Part shown: positions 1 through 8,278 of the stretch, one piece after another
Layout of the letters: each line of letters begins with the position of its first letter
How positions within the stretch are numbered: position 1 is the first letter of the stretch
Assembly (NCBI RefSeq): GCF_014205225.1
Contig: NZ_JACHNB010000001.1
Coordinates: 124,001-188,000 of the forward strand
Source of the DNA: Actinoplanes octamycinicus
Lineage (GTDB): Bacteria > Actinomycetota > Actinomycetes > Mycobacteriales > Micromonosporaceae
Direction: 5' to 3'
Length of the DNA stretch: 64,000 nucleotides
Made by a program: the position numbers and the translations under genes
Notes under the pieces: model-generated
Seen by the model: the letters and a program-made list of their open reading frames with translations, nothing else
Database searches by the model: none
Told to the model about the DNA's origin: nothing

Positions 1-248
1 TCGCGGTGCCGGTGTGGCGGGAGACGCCGTATTTCACCGAGCCGGAGCGGGCCGCGCTGGCGCTGTCGGAATACGCCACGAGGCTCGCCGACCGGCCCGA
101 CCCCGTCCCGGACGCGATCTGGGACGAGGCCGCGAAGCACTTCACCGACGAGCAGCTGGGGGCGATCGTGCTGTGGATCGCCACCAGCAACTTCTTCAAC
201 CGGATCAACGTGACCACCCGGCAGCAGGCCCCGCAGGTGTGGGGTTGA
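1..248 (+). CDS. Carboxymuconolactone decarboxylase family protein, 3' part
   Basis: The left edge of the window cuts this gene, and only about 80 C-terminal residues are present, ending at a TGA. The fragment has the helical AhpD/CMD pattern: a stretch near PERAALALSEYATRLA, then an acidic segment, then an IATSNFFNRINVTTRQ-like helix that in this family packs in the hexamer core. The Cys-x-x-Cys-His redox site of AhpD-like members would lie upstream, outside the window, so peroxidase activity cannot be judged. Such proteins are cytosolic and often belong to oxidative-stress or aromatic-degradation loci. The gene converges with cobN, only 10 bases away. The family call is fairly secure; the substrate is unknown. 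Confidence 0.75.
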   Translation, partial: AVPVWRETPYFTEPERAALALSEYATRLADRPDPVPDAIWDEAAKHFTDEQLGAIVLWIATSNFFNRINVTTRQQAPQVWG

Positions 249-258
249 GCCCGGTGGA

Positions 259-3200
259 TCAGGCGTCTTCGAGGTCGCCCTCGGTCTCGAGGTAGAGCTG
301 CTGGAGCGCGGCCAGCGTGTCCGGCGACGGCGAGTCCCAGAGCTTGCGGTCGGCCGCCTCCAGCAGGCGCTCGGTGATGCCGTGCAGCGCCCACGGGTTC
401 GACTTGCGCATGAACTCCTGGTTCTCGGCGTCGAGGGCGTAGGTCGTGGCGAGCTGCTCGTACATCCAGTCGGTGACCACGCCGGCGGTCGCGTCGTACC
501 CGAAGAGGTAGTCGACGGTGGCGGCCAGCTCGAAAGCGCCCTTGTAACCGTGCCGCCGCATGGCGGCGATCCAGCGCGGGTTCACCACCCGGGCGCGGAA
601 GATCCGCGCGGTCTCCTCGGTCAGGCTGCGGGTCCGCGTCGCGTCCGGGTTGGTGGAATCGCCGATGTACGCCGCCGGCGCCCGCCCGGTCAGCGCCCGC
701 ACCGTGGCGATCATGCCGCCGTGGTACTGGAAGTAGTCGTCGGAGTCGGCGATGTCGTGCTCGCGGGTGTCGATGTTCTTCGCGGCGACGTCGATGCGAC
801 GGTACGCGTTCTCCATGTCGCCCCGGGCCGGGACGCCGTCCAGATCCCGCCCGTAGGCGAACCCGCCCCACACCGCGTAGACCTCGGCGAGGTCGGCGTC
901 GTCCCGCCAGTTCCGGCTGTCGATCAGGGGCAGGATGCCGGCGCCGTAGGCACCCGGGCGGGACCCGAAGATCCGGGTGGTGGCCCGCCGCCAGTCGCCG
1001 TGCTCGCCCTGGTCGCGCAGGGCGTGCTCGCGCACGTAGTTGTCCGGCTCGTCCAGCTCGGCGACCAGCTGGACGGCGTCGTCGAGCATCGCCACGACGT
1101 GCGGGAACGCGTCCCGGAAGAAGCCCGAGATGCGGATCGTGACGTCGATCCGCGGGCGGCCCAGCTCTTCCCGGGCGATCGGCTCCAGGCCGGTGACCCG
1201 CCGGGAGGCCGGGTCCCAGATCGGGCGGACTCCGATCAGCGCCAGCACCTCGGCGATGTCGTCGCCGGCGGTGCGCATGGCGCTGGTGCCCCAGGCGGAG
1301 AGGCCGACCGATTTCGGCCAGTCGCCGTAGTCGGCGCGGTAGCGAGCGAGCAGCGAGTCGGCCATCGCCTGGCCGGTCTCCCAGGCGAGCGCGCTGGGGA
1401 TGGCCTTCGGGTCGACCGAGTAGAAGTTGCGGCCGGTGGGCAGCACGTTGATCAGGCCGCGGAGCGGGGAGCCGCTGGGGCCGGCCGGGACGTAACCGCC
1501 GTCGAGGGCGTGCAGGACGTTGGTCAGCTCGTCGGTGGTGCGGGCGAGCCTCGGGACGACTTCTTGGGCGGCGAACCGAAGAACCTTCCGGACGTCGTCA
1601 TTGTCCGAGATCTCGGACACGTCGGTCGGCCAGCCGGCCTCTTCCATCTTGGTGATCAGCGCCCGCGCCTGCTCCTCGATCGCGTCGGTCTCCGCGGTCG
1701 TGGCTTGGTCGGCGAGGCCCAGCGCCTCCCGCAGGCCGGGCAGCGCGGCGACCTGGCCGGCCCACATCTGCCGGGCGCGGAGCATGGCCAGCACCAGGTT
1801 GATCCGGGCCTCGCCGGTCGGCGCGGCGCCGAGCACGTGCAGGCCGTCCCGGATCTGCACGTCCTTGACCTCACACAGCCATCCGTCGATGTGCATGATG
1901 AAGTCGTCGAACGCCTCGTCGTCCGGGCGATGCTCCTGGCCCAGGTCGTGGTCCATCTTGGCGGCCTGGATCAGGGTCCAGATCTGCGCCCGGATGGCCG
2001 GCAGCTTGGCCGGGTCGAGCGCGGCGATGTTCGCGTGCTCGTCGAGCAGCTGCTCCAGGCGGGCGATGTCGCCGTACGACTCGGCGCGCGCCATCGGCGG
2101 GATCAGGTGGTCGACCAGCGTGGCGTGCGCCCGGCGCTTGGCCTGGGTGCCCTCCCCCGGGTCGTTGACCAGGAACGGGTAGATCAGCGGCAGGTCACCG
2201 AGCGCCGCGTCGGTGCCGTCGGAGGCGGACATGCCCACGTTCTTGCCGGGGAGCCACTCCAGGTTGCCGTGCTTGCCGACGTGCACCACCGCGTGCGCGC
2301 CGAACTCGTCGGCCAGCCAGCGGTAGGCGGCCAGGTAGTGGTGGCTCGGCGGCAGGTCGGGATCGTGGTAGATGGCGACCGGGTTGGCCCCGAAGCCACG
2401 CGGGGGCTGCACCATCACCACGATGTTCTCGTCGCGGAGGGCGGCGAGGACGATGTCACCGTTGTCGACATACAGCTCGCCGGGCGGCGGGCCCCAATGC
2501 TGCTCGACGCTCTCCCGGAAGTCCTCGGGGAGGGTGTCGAACCACGATTGGTACCGGGATGCCGGAATCCGCACCGGGTTACCGGACAGCTGCTCCTCGG
2601 TGAGCCAGTCCGGGTCCTGTCCACCGGCCGCGATCAGGGTGTGGATCAGGCCGTCGCCGTCGTAGGAGCGGAAGTCGCCGACCTGGTAACCCCTCTCGGC
2701 CAGCGCCGCGAGCAGCGCGACCGTCGACGCCGGGGTGTCCAGGCCGACCGCGTTGCCGATCCGCGAGTGCTTGGTCGGATAGGCGGAGAGCATCAGCGCG
2801 ATCTTGCGCTCAGCCGGCGGGATGTGCCGCAGCCGGGCGTGCGCGACCGCGATCCCGGCCACCCGGGAGGCCCGCTCCGGGTCGGCCACGTAGACCGACA
2901 GGCCGTCCGGGTCGATCTCCTTGAACGAGAACGGCACCGTGATGATCCGGCCGTCGAACTCCGGGATCGCCACCTGGGTCGCCGCGTCCAGCGGGGTCAG
3001 GCCGTCGTCGCTGGCCTCCCAGGCAGCCCGCGAGCTGGTCAGGCAGAGTCCCTGCAGGATCGGCACGTCCAGGTCGGCCAGCACGCCGACGTCCCACGCC
3101 TCGTCGTCGCCGCCGGCGCTCGCCGTGGCCGGGCGGGTGCCGCCGGCCGCCAGCACCGTCACCACCAGGGCATCCGCTGTGCGCAGCTCGGCGAGCAGCT

Positions 3201-3792
3201 CGGGCGGGGCGGTGCGGAGCGAGGCCGTGAAGATCGGCAGCGGCCGGGCGCCTTTCGCCTCGATCGCCTGGCAGAGCGCCTCGACGAAGGCGGTGTTGCC
3301 GGCCATGTGGTGGGCGCGGTAATAGAGCACCGCGACGGTCGGCACCCGCTCCTGCGCGGCGGCCTCCGGCCGGGGAAGGATGCCCCACTGCGGGCTCTCG
3401 ACGGCCGGCGCGAAGCCGTTGCCGGTCAGCAGCACGGTGTCGGAGAGGAAGTCGTGCAGCGCCGCGAGATTGTCCCGGCCGCCCTGCGCCAGGTAGCGGT
3501 GCGCGTCGGCGGCGATGCCGGCCGGGACCGTGGAGAGTTTCATCAGGTCGGCGTCCGGCGCCATCTCGCCGCCCAGCACCACCACCGGGACGTCCCCGGC
3601 GAGCAGCGTGTCGAGGCCCTCCTCCCAGGCCCGGCGGCCGCCGAGGATCCGGACCACGACCAGCTGCACCCCGTCGAGCAGGGCGGGCAGGTCGGCGACC
3701 CCGGTGCGGGCCGGGTTGCCCAGCCGCCAGGCCGAGCCGCTGGCCCGGGCGCTGAGCAGGTCCGTGTCGGACGTCGACAGCAGCAGAAACAC
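259..3792 (-). CDS. cobN: Cobaltochelatase subunit CobN
   Basis: This is the large subunit of the aerobic ATP-dependent cobaltochelatase, which inserts cobalt into hydrogenobyrinate a,c-diamide with CobS and CobT-type partners during B12 synthesis. The protein is about 1177 residues and spans the whole CobN/magnesium-chelatase H-subunit fold. It opens with the family's typical LLLSTSDTDLLSARASG and contains the VHVGKHGNLEWLPGK segment of CobN/BchH proteins. The GTG at 3792 is chosen because a GAGGGGAG ribosome site lies about seven bases upstream and the first residues then match the family start; a TTG at 3837 would extend it. A cobalamin riboswitch lies in the leader, so the gene should be shut down when B12 is plentiful. 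CobS/CobT are not in the window. Confidence 0.95.
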   Translation of the reverse strand: MFLLLSTSDTDLLSARASGSAWRLGNPARTGVADLPALLDGVQLVVVRILGGRRAWEEGLDTLLAGDVPVVVLGGEMAPDADLMKLSTVPAGIAADAHRYLAQGGRDNLAALHDFLSDTVLLTGNGFAPAVESPQWGILPRPEAAAQERVPTVAVLYYRAHHMAGNTAFVEALCQAIEAKGARPLPIFTASLRTAPPELLAELRTADALVVTVLAAGGTRPATASAGGDDEAWDVGVLADLDVPILQGLCLTSSRAAWEASDDGLTPLDAATQVAIPEFDGRIITVPFSFKEIDPDGLSVYVADPERASRVAGIAVAHARLRHIPPAERKIALMLSAYPTKHSRIGNAVGLDTPASTVALLAALAERGYQVGDFRSYDGDGLIHTLIAAGGQDPDWLTEEQLSGNPVRIPASRYQSWFDTLPEDFRESVEQHWGPPPGELYVDNGDIVLAALRDENIVVMVQPPRGFGANPVAIYHDPDLPPSHHYLAAYRWLADEFGAHAVVHVGKHGNLEWLPGKNVGMSASDGTDAALGDLPLIYPFLVNDPGEGTQAKRRAHATLVDHLIPPMARAESYGDIARLEQLLDEHANIAALDPAKLPAIRAQIWTLIQAAKMDHDLGQEHRPDDEAFDDFIMHIDGWLCEVKDVQIRDGLHVLGAAPTGEARINLVLAMLRARQMWAGQVAALPGLREALGLADQATTAETDAIEEQARALITKMEEAGWPTDVSEISDNDDVRKVLRFAAQEVVPRLARTTDELTNVLHALDGGYVPAGPSGSPLRGLINVLPTGRNFYSVDPKAIPSALAWETGQAMADSLLARYRADYGDWPKSVGLSAWGTSAMRTAGDDIAEVLALIGVRPIWDPASRRVTGLEPIAREELGRPRIDVTIRISGFFRDAFPHVVAMLDDAVQLVAELDEPDNYVREHALRDQGEHGDWRRATTRIFGSRPGAYGAGILPLIDSRNWRDDADLAEVYAVWGGFAYGRDLDGVPARGDMENAYRRIDVAAKNIDTREHDIADSDDYFQYHGGMIATVRALTGRAPAAYIGDSTNPDATRTRSLTEETARIFRARVVNPRWIAAMRRHGYKGAFELAATVDYLFGYDATAGVVTDWMYEQLATTYALDAENQEFMRKSNPWALHGITERLLEAADRKLWDSPSPDTLAALQQLYLETEGDLEDA

Positions 3793-3841
3793 GCGTGCGC
3801 TCCCCTCGGGGTCCGCGCCCCGGGTAGTAGAGATCAACGGC

Positions 3842-3975
3842 GACCGGAGTTCCTGGCTCCCGGGCTTGAGCCTCGGCCGGCTCAGGGCCCGGTGACAGTG
3901 GCGGGACCGCGCCGGACTCGCACCGGCTTCCTCCGCGGCGTCGCCGCTCGATTCGGTTGTTCGCTACACGCTAGC
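3842..3975 (-). promoter_or_regulatory. Cobalamin (B12) riboswitch upstream of cobN
   Basis: Read on the minus strand, this leader contains the cobalamin-aptamer signatures in order: GCCGGTGCGAGTCC, then the B12-box core GTCCCGCCACTGT (complement near 3894-3906), then a GGGAGCCAGGAACTCC segment near 3846-3861. The cobN start lies about 50 bases further on, a usual distance for translational control in actinobacteria. The aptamer is placed to control cobN only; the divergent cobG operon would not carry it. The outer boundaries are estimates. Confidence 0.9.
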
Positions 3976-3997
3976 GGACGCCCGGACGCGCCCGGCC

Positions 3998-4054
3998 TGT
4001 GACGCCGCTGACGATTCCGCCGCCCGCCCGGCGGGGGTGTGACGCCGCTGACGA
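3998..4054. repeat. Two 17-bp direct repeats upstream of cobG
   Basis: The sequence TGTGACGCCGCTGACGA occurs exactly twice, at 3998-4014 and 4038-4054, 40 bases apart (about four helical turns). The second copy ends about 60 bases before the cobG GTG. Helical phasing of perfect direct repeats between two divergent biosynthetic units suggests a regulator site, but no known consensus was recognised. Confidence 0.6.
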
Positions 4055-4116
4055 AGTTGTGATGCTGCCGACCCGAGGCTGCGGTCCTGTCGGCGGCCGC
4101 CCGTAGTATCCGGGCC

Positions 4117-5547
4117 GTGACAGCCCACCGACAGTCCGACACCGACGCCTGCCCCGGCGCGCTGCGGTTGCATGCCGCCGCCGACGGGCTGCTGGCGCGT
4201 GTCCGGCTGCCCGGGGGCCTGCTGACCGGCGCCCAGCTGGGCTCGCTCGGCGAGCTGGCCGAGCAGTTCGGCGACGGTCGCCTGGAGCTGACCTCCCGGG
4301 CCAACCTGCAGCTCAGGGCCCTCCAGGAGGGTGACACGGCACGGTTGGCCGACCGCTTGCGCGCCGCCGGGCTGCTGCCGTCCCCGACCCACGACGCGGT
4401 ACGGAACATCGCCGCCCCACCGCTGGCCGCCGCGCGCCTGCGGGCGCTGGTCGAGGAGCTGGACGCCGCGATCCGGGCCGATCCGGAGCTGGCCGGGCTG
4501 CCGGGCAAGTTCCTGTTCGCGATCGGTCAGGTGCCGCTCGCGGCGGATGTCGCGGCGATCCCGGACGGGCCGCGCTTCGGGCTCCGGTTCGGCGGCCACG
4601 ACACCGGGCTGCGGGTCGACGCCGGCCGGGTCACCGAGGCGCTGATCGTGAGCGCGCACGCGTTCCTCGCCGAGCGCGAGGCGCAGCGCGGTGGCCGGGC
4701 GGCCGCCTGGCGGTTGCGGGAGCTGGCCGACGGGCCGGCCCGGGTCTCGGCCCGGGCCGCGGCGGCGCTCCGGCTCACGCCGGTGAGCGTGCCGGTGGCG
4801 ACGCCGGCCGAGGTCGTGGACCCGGGCGCGCTGGTCGGCGTGGTGACCGACAACGATCAGGCAGCAGCCGGCGCGTTGGTGCCGCTGGGACGACTGGAGA
4901 GCGCGCAGATCCGGGTCCTGGCCGAGGCGGAGCGGCTGGTCGTCACCCCGTGGCGGGGTGTGCTGGTGCCGGGCCTCACCGGGTCCGCGGCGGCGGCCTG
5001 GATCGAGCGCCTGGCCGCGGCCGGGCTGGTGGTGACCCCGACGTCCCGGTGGACCGGGGTGACCGCCTGCGCGGGCCGGCCGGGGTGTGCGCGGTCGCTG
5101 GGCGACGTGCGGGCCGACGCCGAGGCGGCGAGCCGGTTCGTGGAGGGGCTGCCGGCGCACTGGGTGGGCTGCGCGCGGGCCTGCGGGAGCCCGGCGGGCG
5201 ACCACGTGCGGATCGAGGCGACCGGGGAGGGTTACGCGGTGACCCGCCGCTCCGGCGACGGCCGGCCGGCCGGGGAGGCGGTGCCGCACGGCGAGGCCGG
5301 CCCGGGCGTTGCGCCGGCCGGCGATCCGGGGCCTCGGCGGGACGAGGCGGCCGGTCCGCGCTCGGCGAAACGGCGGGACGAGGCGGCCGGTCCGCGCCCG
5401 GCGAAACGGCGGGACGAGGACGGCCCGAGTTCGGCGAGACAGCGCGACGAGGCGGACGATCCGGGCGCGGTGCGCGGGCCGGGCAGGGCGGGGACATTCC
5501 CGGTGGACGTGCTGGGGGACGTGGTGGCGGGGGCGAGGAGAGCCTGA
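4117..5547 (+). CDS. cobG: Precorrin-3B synthase CobG
   Basis: CobG is the oxygen-dependent siroheme-free relative of nitrite/sulfite reductases that converts precorrin-3A to precorrin-3B in aerobic B12 synthesis. The 476-residue protein has the ferredoxin-like N-terminal half-domain with the [13 protein letters not shown] motif near residues 50-65. Two cysteine pairs for a [4Fe-4S] cluster are visible: CAGRPGC near 318-324 and CARAC near 351-355. The GTG start at 4117 follows the divergent intergenic region with cobN. The last 60 residues after the Fe-S domain are a low-complexity tail made of a 12-residue tandem repeat ([12 protein letters not shown]), which is not part of the family. The stop overlaps the cobH start by one base, so the two genes are translationally coupled. 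Confidence 0.93.
   Translation: MTAHRQSDTDACPGALRLHAAADGLLARVRLPGGLLTGAQLGSLGELAEQFGDGRLELTSRANLQLRALQEGDTARLADRLRAAGLLPSPTHDAVRNIAAPPLAAARLRALVEELDAAIRADPELAGLPGKFLFAIGQVPLAADVAAIPDGPRFGLRFGGHDTGLRVDAGRVTEALIVSAHAFLAEREAQRGGRAAAWRLRELADGPARVSARAAAALRLTPVSVPVATPAEVVDPGALVGVVTDNDQAAAGALVPLGRLESAQIRVLAEAERLVVTPWRGVLVPGLTGSAAAAWIERLAAAGLVVTPTSRWTGVTACAGRPGCARSLGDVRADAEAASRFVEGLPAHWVGCARACGSPAGDHVRIEATGEGYAVTRRSGDGRPAGEAVPHGEAGPGVAPAGDPGPRRDEAAGPRSAKRRDEAAGPRPAKRRDEDGPSSARQRDEADDPGAVRGPGRAGTFPVDVLGDVVAGARRA
5335..5439 (+). repeat. 36-bp in-frame tandem repeat at the cobG 3' end
   Basis: Units run 5335-5370 and 5371-5406 (36 bases each), followed by a diverged 33-base unit at 5407-5439. They encode charged [12 protein letters not shown] repeats. 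All unit lengths are multiples of three, so the frame is kept. The repeat lies outside the conserved catalytic domain. Confidence 0.85.
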
Positions 5548-6164
5548 TGGATTACATAACGGACGGCGCGGAGATCTATCGGCGGTCGTTCGCCACCATC
5601 CGGGCCGAGGCGGACCTGGACGGGCTGCCGGCCGAGGTGGCCCGGGTGGTGGTCCGGATGATCCACGCCTGCGGGATGGTGGATCTGGTGCGGGATGTCC
5701 GGTTCAGCCCCGGGGTGGCGATCGCCGCGCGGAAGGCATTGCTGGACGGGGCGCCGATCCTCTGTGACGCCGAGATGGTGGCGTCCGGGGTGACCCGCTC
5801 GCGGCTGCCCGCGGGCAACGAGGTGGTGTGCACGTTGCGCGACCCACGCGTACCGGAGATCGCCGCCCGCATCGGGAACACCCGCAGCGCCGCGGCCCTC
5901 GATCTCTGGGGTGACCGCCTCGGCGGCGCGGTGGTGGCCGTCGGCAACGCGCCGACGGCGCTGTTCCGGCTGCTGGAGATGGTCGCGGCGGGCGCGCCGC
6001 GACCGGCCGCGGTGCTCGGCATCCCGGTCGGTTTCATCGGGGCGGCGGAGTCGAAGGAGGCGCTGGCCGAGTCCGGCCTGGAGTATCTGATCGTGCAAGG
6101 CCGGCGGGGCGGCAGCGCGATGACGGCGGCCGCGGTCAACGCGCTGGCCTCGGAGGCGGAATGA
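5547..6164 (+). CDS. cobH: Precorrin-8X methylmutase CobH
   Basis: CobH moves the C-11 methyl group to C-12, turning precorrin-8x into hydrogenobyrinate. The protein is 205 residues, normal for the family, and contains the catalytic-histidine region [10 protein letters not shown] (His about residue 40), followed by [12 protein letters not shown] and the [12 protein letters not shown] segment typical of CobH/CbiC. The ATG at 5547 overlaps the cobG stop (TGATG), with GAGGAG six bases upstream, so the start is secure. It is cytosolic and sits in the cobG-cobH-cobIJ order common in actinobacteria. A repeat-filled gap separates it from cobIJ. Confidence 0.95.
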   Translation: MDYITDGAEIYRRSFATIRAEADLDGLPAEVARVVVRMIHACGMVDLVRDVRFSPGVAIAARKALLDGAPILCDAEMVASGVTRSRLPAGNEVVCTLRDPRVPEIAARIGNTRSAAALDLWGDRLGGAVVAVGNAPTALFRLLEMVAAGAPRPAAVLGIPVGFIGAAESKEALAESGLEYLIVQGRRGGSAMTAAAVNALASEAE

Positions 6165-6461
6165 GCAACGGCGCGCTCGGGACCGGCTTGGCGGTAGGCA
6201 TAGCGGGGCGAGGCGCGAGGAGTGGCGTCGCGCTGTAGAGCGGCTTGGCGATAGCACGGCAGGGCGCGACGAGCGGCTTGGCGGGCACGGTGGGGCCGAC
6301 GAGCGGCTTGGCGGGCACGGTGGGGCGCGAAGAGCGGCTTGGCGGTAGGCACGGTGGGGCGGGGCGCGACGAGCGGCGCGGCCTCGGGGACGAATCGGGA
6401 CGATGACGGACGGCACGGCGGCGGGGCGATGACCGGCGGCGGCGCGGGAGTGGAACGGGAC
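6165..6461 (+). repeat. Intergenic degenerate tandem repeat between cobH and cobIJ
   Basis: The 297 bases between cobH and cobIJ hold no convincing gene. From about 6186 to 6380 they consist of five to six imperfect units of roughly 30-38 bases built on GAGCGGCTTGGCGG followed by GCACGGTGGGGCGCGAC. Unit lengths vary, unlike the strictly in-frame repeats inside neighbouring genes. The spacer would lengthen the message between two genes of one pathway. Confidence 0.75.
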
Positions 6462-8105
6462 ATGACGAACGACGTGGTTCGCGGGCGGCTCTACGGGGTG
6501 GGGCTCGGGCCCGGTGACCCGGAGCTGGTGACGGTCAAGGCGGCGCGGCTGATCGCGGCGGCCGACGTGGTGGCCTACCACGCGGCGCGGCACGGGCGCA
6601 GCAACGCGCGGGCGATCGCGGCCGGCTACCTGCGGGACGGGCAGATCGAGGAGGCGCTGATCTACCCGGTGACCACCGGGACCACCGATCACCCGGGTGG
6701 GTACCAGGGCGCCATCGACGAGTTCTACGAGCAGGCCGCGGCCCGGCTCGCCGCGCACCTGGACGCCGGCCGGGACGTGGTGGTGCTGGCCGAGGGCGAT
6801 CCGTTCTTCTACGGGTCCTACATGCACATGCACAAGCGGCTCGCGCACCGCTACGAGACGGCCGTGGTGCCCGGGGTGACCTCGGTGAGCGCGGCGTCGG
6901 CGGTGCTCGGGCGGCCGCTGATGGAGCGGGACGAGGTGCTCACCGTGCTGCCCGGCACCCTGCCGCCGGACGAGCTGGCCCGCCGGCTCGCCGCGACCGA
7001 TTCGGCCGCGGTGATGAAGCTGGGGCGGACCTTCGACGGGGTGCGGACCGCGCTGGAGCAGGCCGGACGGCTCGGCGACGCGTTCTACGTGGAGCGCGCG
7101 ACGATGGCCGCGGAGCGGGTCGGCCGGCTGGCCGAGGTGGATCCGGCGACCGTGCCGTATTTCTCGCTAGCCCTGCTGCCGAGCCCGGCCGCGACCGTCT
7201 TCATGACCGATTCCGGGACGAGCGCCACGCCGGACGCCGAGCCCGAGCCCGGCTCCCGGGCCGGTTCCGGGACCGGGTCCCCGGCCGGTTCCGAAACCGG
7301 GTCCCAGGCCGGTTCCGAGACCCGGTCCGAGGCCGAGGCCGAGGCCGAGGCCGAGGCCGGGACGGTGACCGTGGTCGGGCTCGGGCCGGGCGCGGCCGAG
7401 TGGCTCACCCCGGAGGCGCGGGCCGCGCTGGCCGAGGCCGACGACGTGGTGGGCTACACCACCTACGTCGACCGGGTGCCGGTCGACCCGCGGCAGCGGC
7501 GGCACGCCTCGGACAACAAGGTCGAGGCGGAGCGGGCCGCGTTCGCGCTGGACCTGGCGAAACGGGGGCGCCGCGTGGTGGTGGTCTCGTCCGGCGACCC
7601 GGGGGTGTTCGCGATGGCCGCCGCGGTCCTGGAGGTCGCCGAGGATCCGCAGTGGAAGGACGTGCCGGTGCGGATCGTGCCCGGCCTGACCGCCGCCCAG
7701 GCGGTCGCCTCCCGGGCCGGCGCGCCGCTCGGCCACGACTTCTGCGTGCTGTCCCTCTCCGACCGGCTCAAGCCGTGGCCGGTGATCGAGAACCGGCTGG
7801 CCGGGGCGGCCGCCGCCGACCTGGTCATCGCGATCTACAACCCGGCCTCGCAGACCCGCAAGCAGCAGCTGGTCCGGGCCCGGGAGCTGCTGCTGGAGCA
7901 CCGCGCGCCGAGCACCCCGGTGGTGGTCGGCCGGGACGTCGGCGGCCCGCAGGAGACGGTCCGGGTCACCACGCTGGGCGAGCTGGACCCGTCCACCGTC
8001 GACATGCGCTGCCTGCTGATCGTCGGCTCGTCCCAGACCAAGGCGGTGACCAGGGCAAACGGCGAGACGATGGTCTATACCCCACGGCACTACCCGGCCG
8101 CGTGA
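6462..8105 (+). CDS. cobIJ: CobI-CobJ fusion: precorrin-2 C20- and precorrin-3B C17-methyltransferase
   Basis: Two SAM-dependent uroporphyrinogen-III-methylase-type domains are joined in one 547-residue protein. Residues about 8-245 are CobI (LYGVGLGPGDPELVTVKA, then AEGDPFFYGSYMHM). Residues about 295-545 are CobJ (VTVVGLGPGAAEWLTPEA, then VVSSGDPGVFAMAAAVLE). The linker between them carries three 24-base repeats rich in Gly/Ser and an EAEAEAEA run. The ATG at 6462 is chosen because it lies just before the first conserved strand; upstream starts would add only low-complexity residues. The fused arrangement is common in actinobacteria. The protein carries out the C-20 and C-17 methylations of the aerobic pathway, before and after CobG. 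Confidence 0.93.
   Translation: MTNDVVRGRLYGVGLGPGDPELVTVKAARLIAAADVVAYHAARHGRSNARAIAAGYLRDGQIEEALIYPVTTGTTDHPGGYQGAIDEFYEQAAARLAAHLDAGRDVVVLAEGDPFFYGSYMHMHKRLAHRYETAVVPGVTSVSAASAVLGRPLMERDEVLTVLPGTLPPDELARRLAATDSAAVMKLGRTFDGVRTALEQAGRLGDAFYVERATMAAERVGRLAEVDPATVPYFSLALLPSPAATVFMTDSGTSATPDAEPEPGSRAGSGTGSPAGSETGSQAGSETRSEAEAEAEAEAGTVTVVGLGPGAAEWLTPEARAALAEADDVVGYTTYVDRVPVDPRQRRHASDNKVEAERAAFALDLAKRGRRVVVVSSGDPGVFAMAAAVLEVAEDPQWKDVPVRIVPGLTAAQAVASRAGAPLGHDFCVLSLSDRLKPWPVIENRLAGAAAADLVIAIYNPASQTRKQQLVRARELLLEHRAPSTPVVVGRDVGGPQETVRVTTLGELDPSTVDMRCLLIVGSSQTKAVTRANGETMVYTPRHYPAA
7237..7350 (+). repeat. 24-bp in-frame tandem repeat in the CobI/CobJ linker
   Basis: Units beginning CCGGTTCCG start at 7261, 7285 and 7309, exactly 24 bases apart, and are followed by a GGCCGA hexamer run that encodes EA pairs. 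The repeat occupies only the interdomain linker. Confidence 0.8.
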
Positions 8106-8278
8106 CGTCCGCATGGCGGTGGCTGACCATCGGCCACCGCCGGGGAAATGAATCCCCGGCTCCCGAACCGCACCGAAGGGCAACCGCACTGCATCGACGA
8201 GTTACCTGACGGCAACGCGCCGCCGAGCCGATGGGAGGGGCCACTGGAAAGCAACTCCGTGAAGGGCTCCCCCTAACC
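8106..8278 (+). promoter_or_regulatory. Structured 5' leader of the glycosidase gene
   Basis: The gap between cobIJ and the glycosidase contains a perfect hairpin, GCCGGGGA at 8139-8146 pairing with TCCCCGGC at 8153-8160. It could end the cob operon, though no T-run follows. Downstream, CGGCTC (about 8157-8162) can pair with GAGCCG (about 8225-8230), enclosing the motifs GGGCAACC and GACGGCAACGC. These loosely recall the conserved segments of c-di-GMP-I aptamers. The class is not established. Confidence 0.4.

Noticed and set aside
382..4002. Very long open frame on the plus strand opposite cobN
   Set aside because: It is the antisense shadow of cobN in high-GC DNA. Its composition (Arg/Gly/Val/Asp-rich) has no domain, while cobN has full family conservation and a riboswitch.
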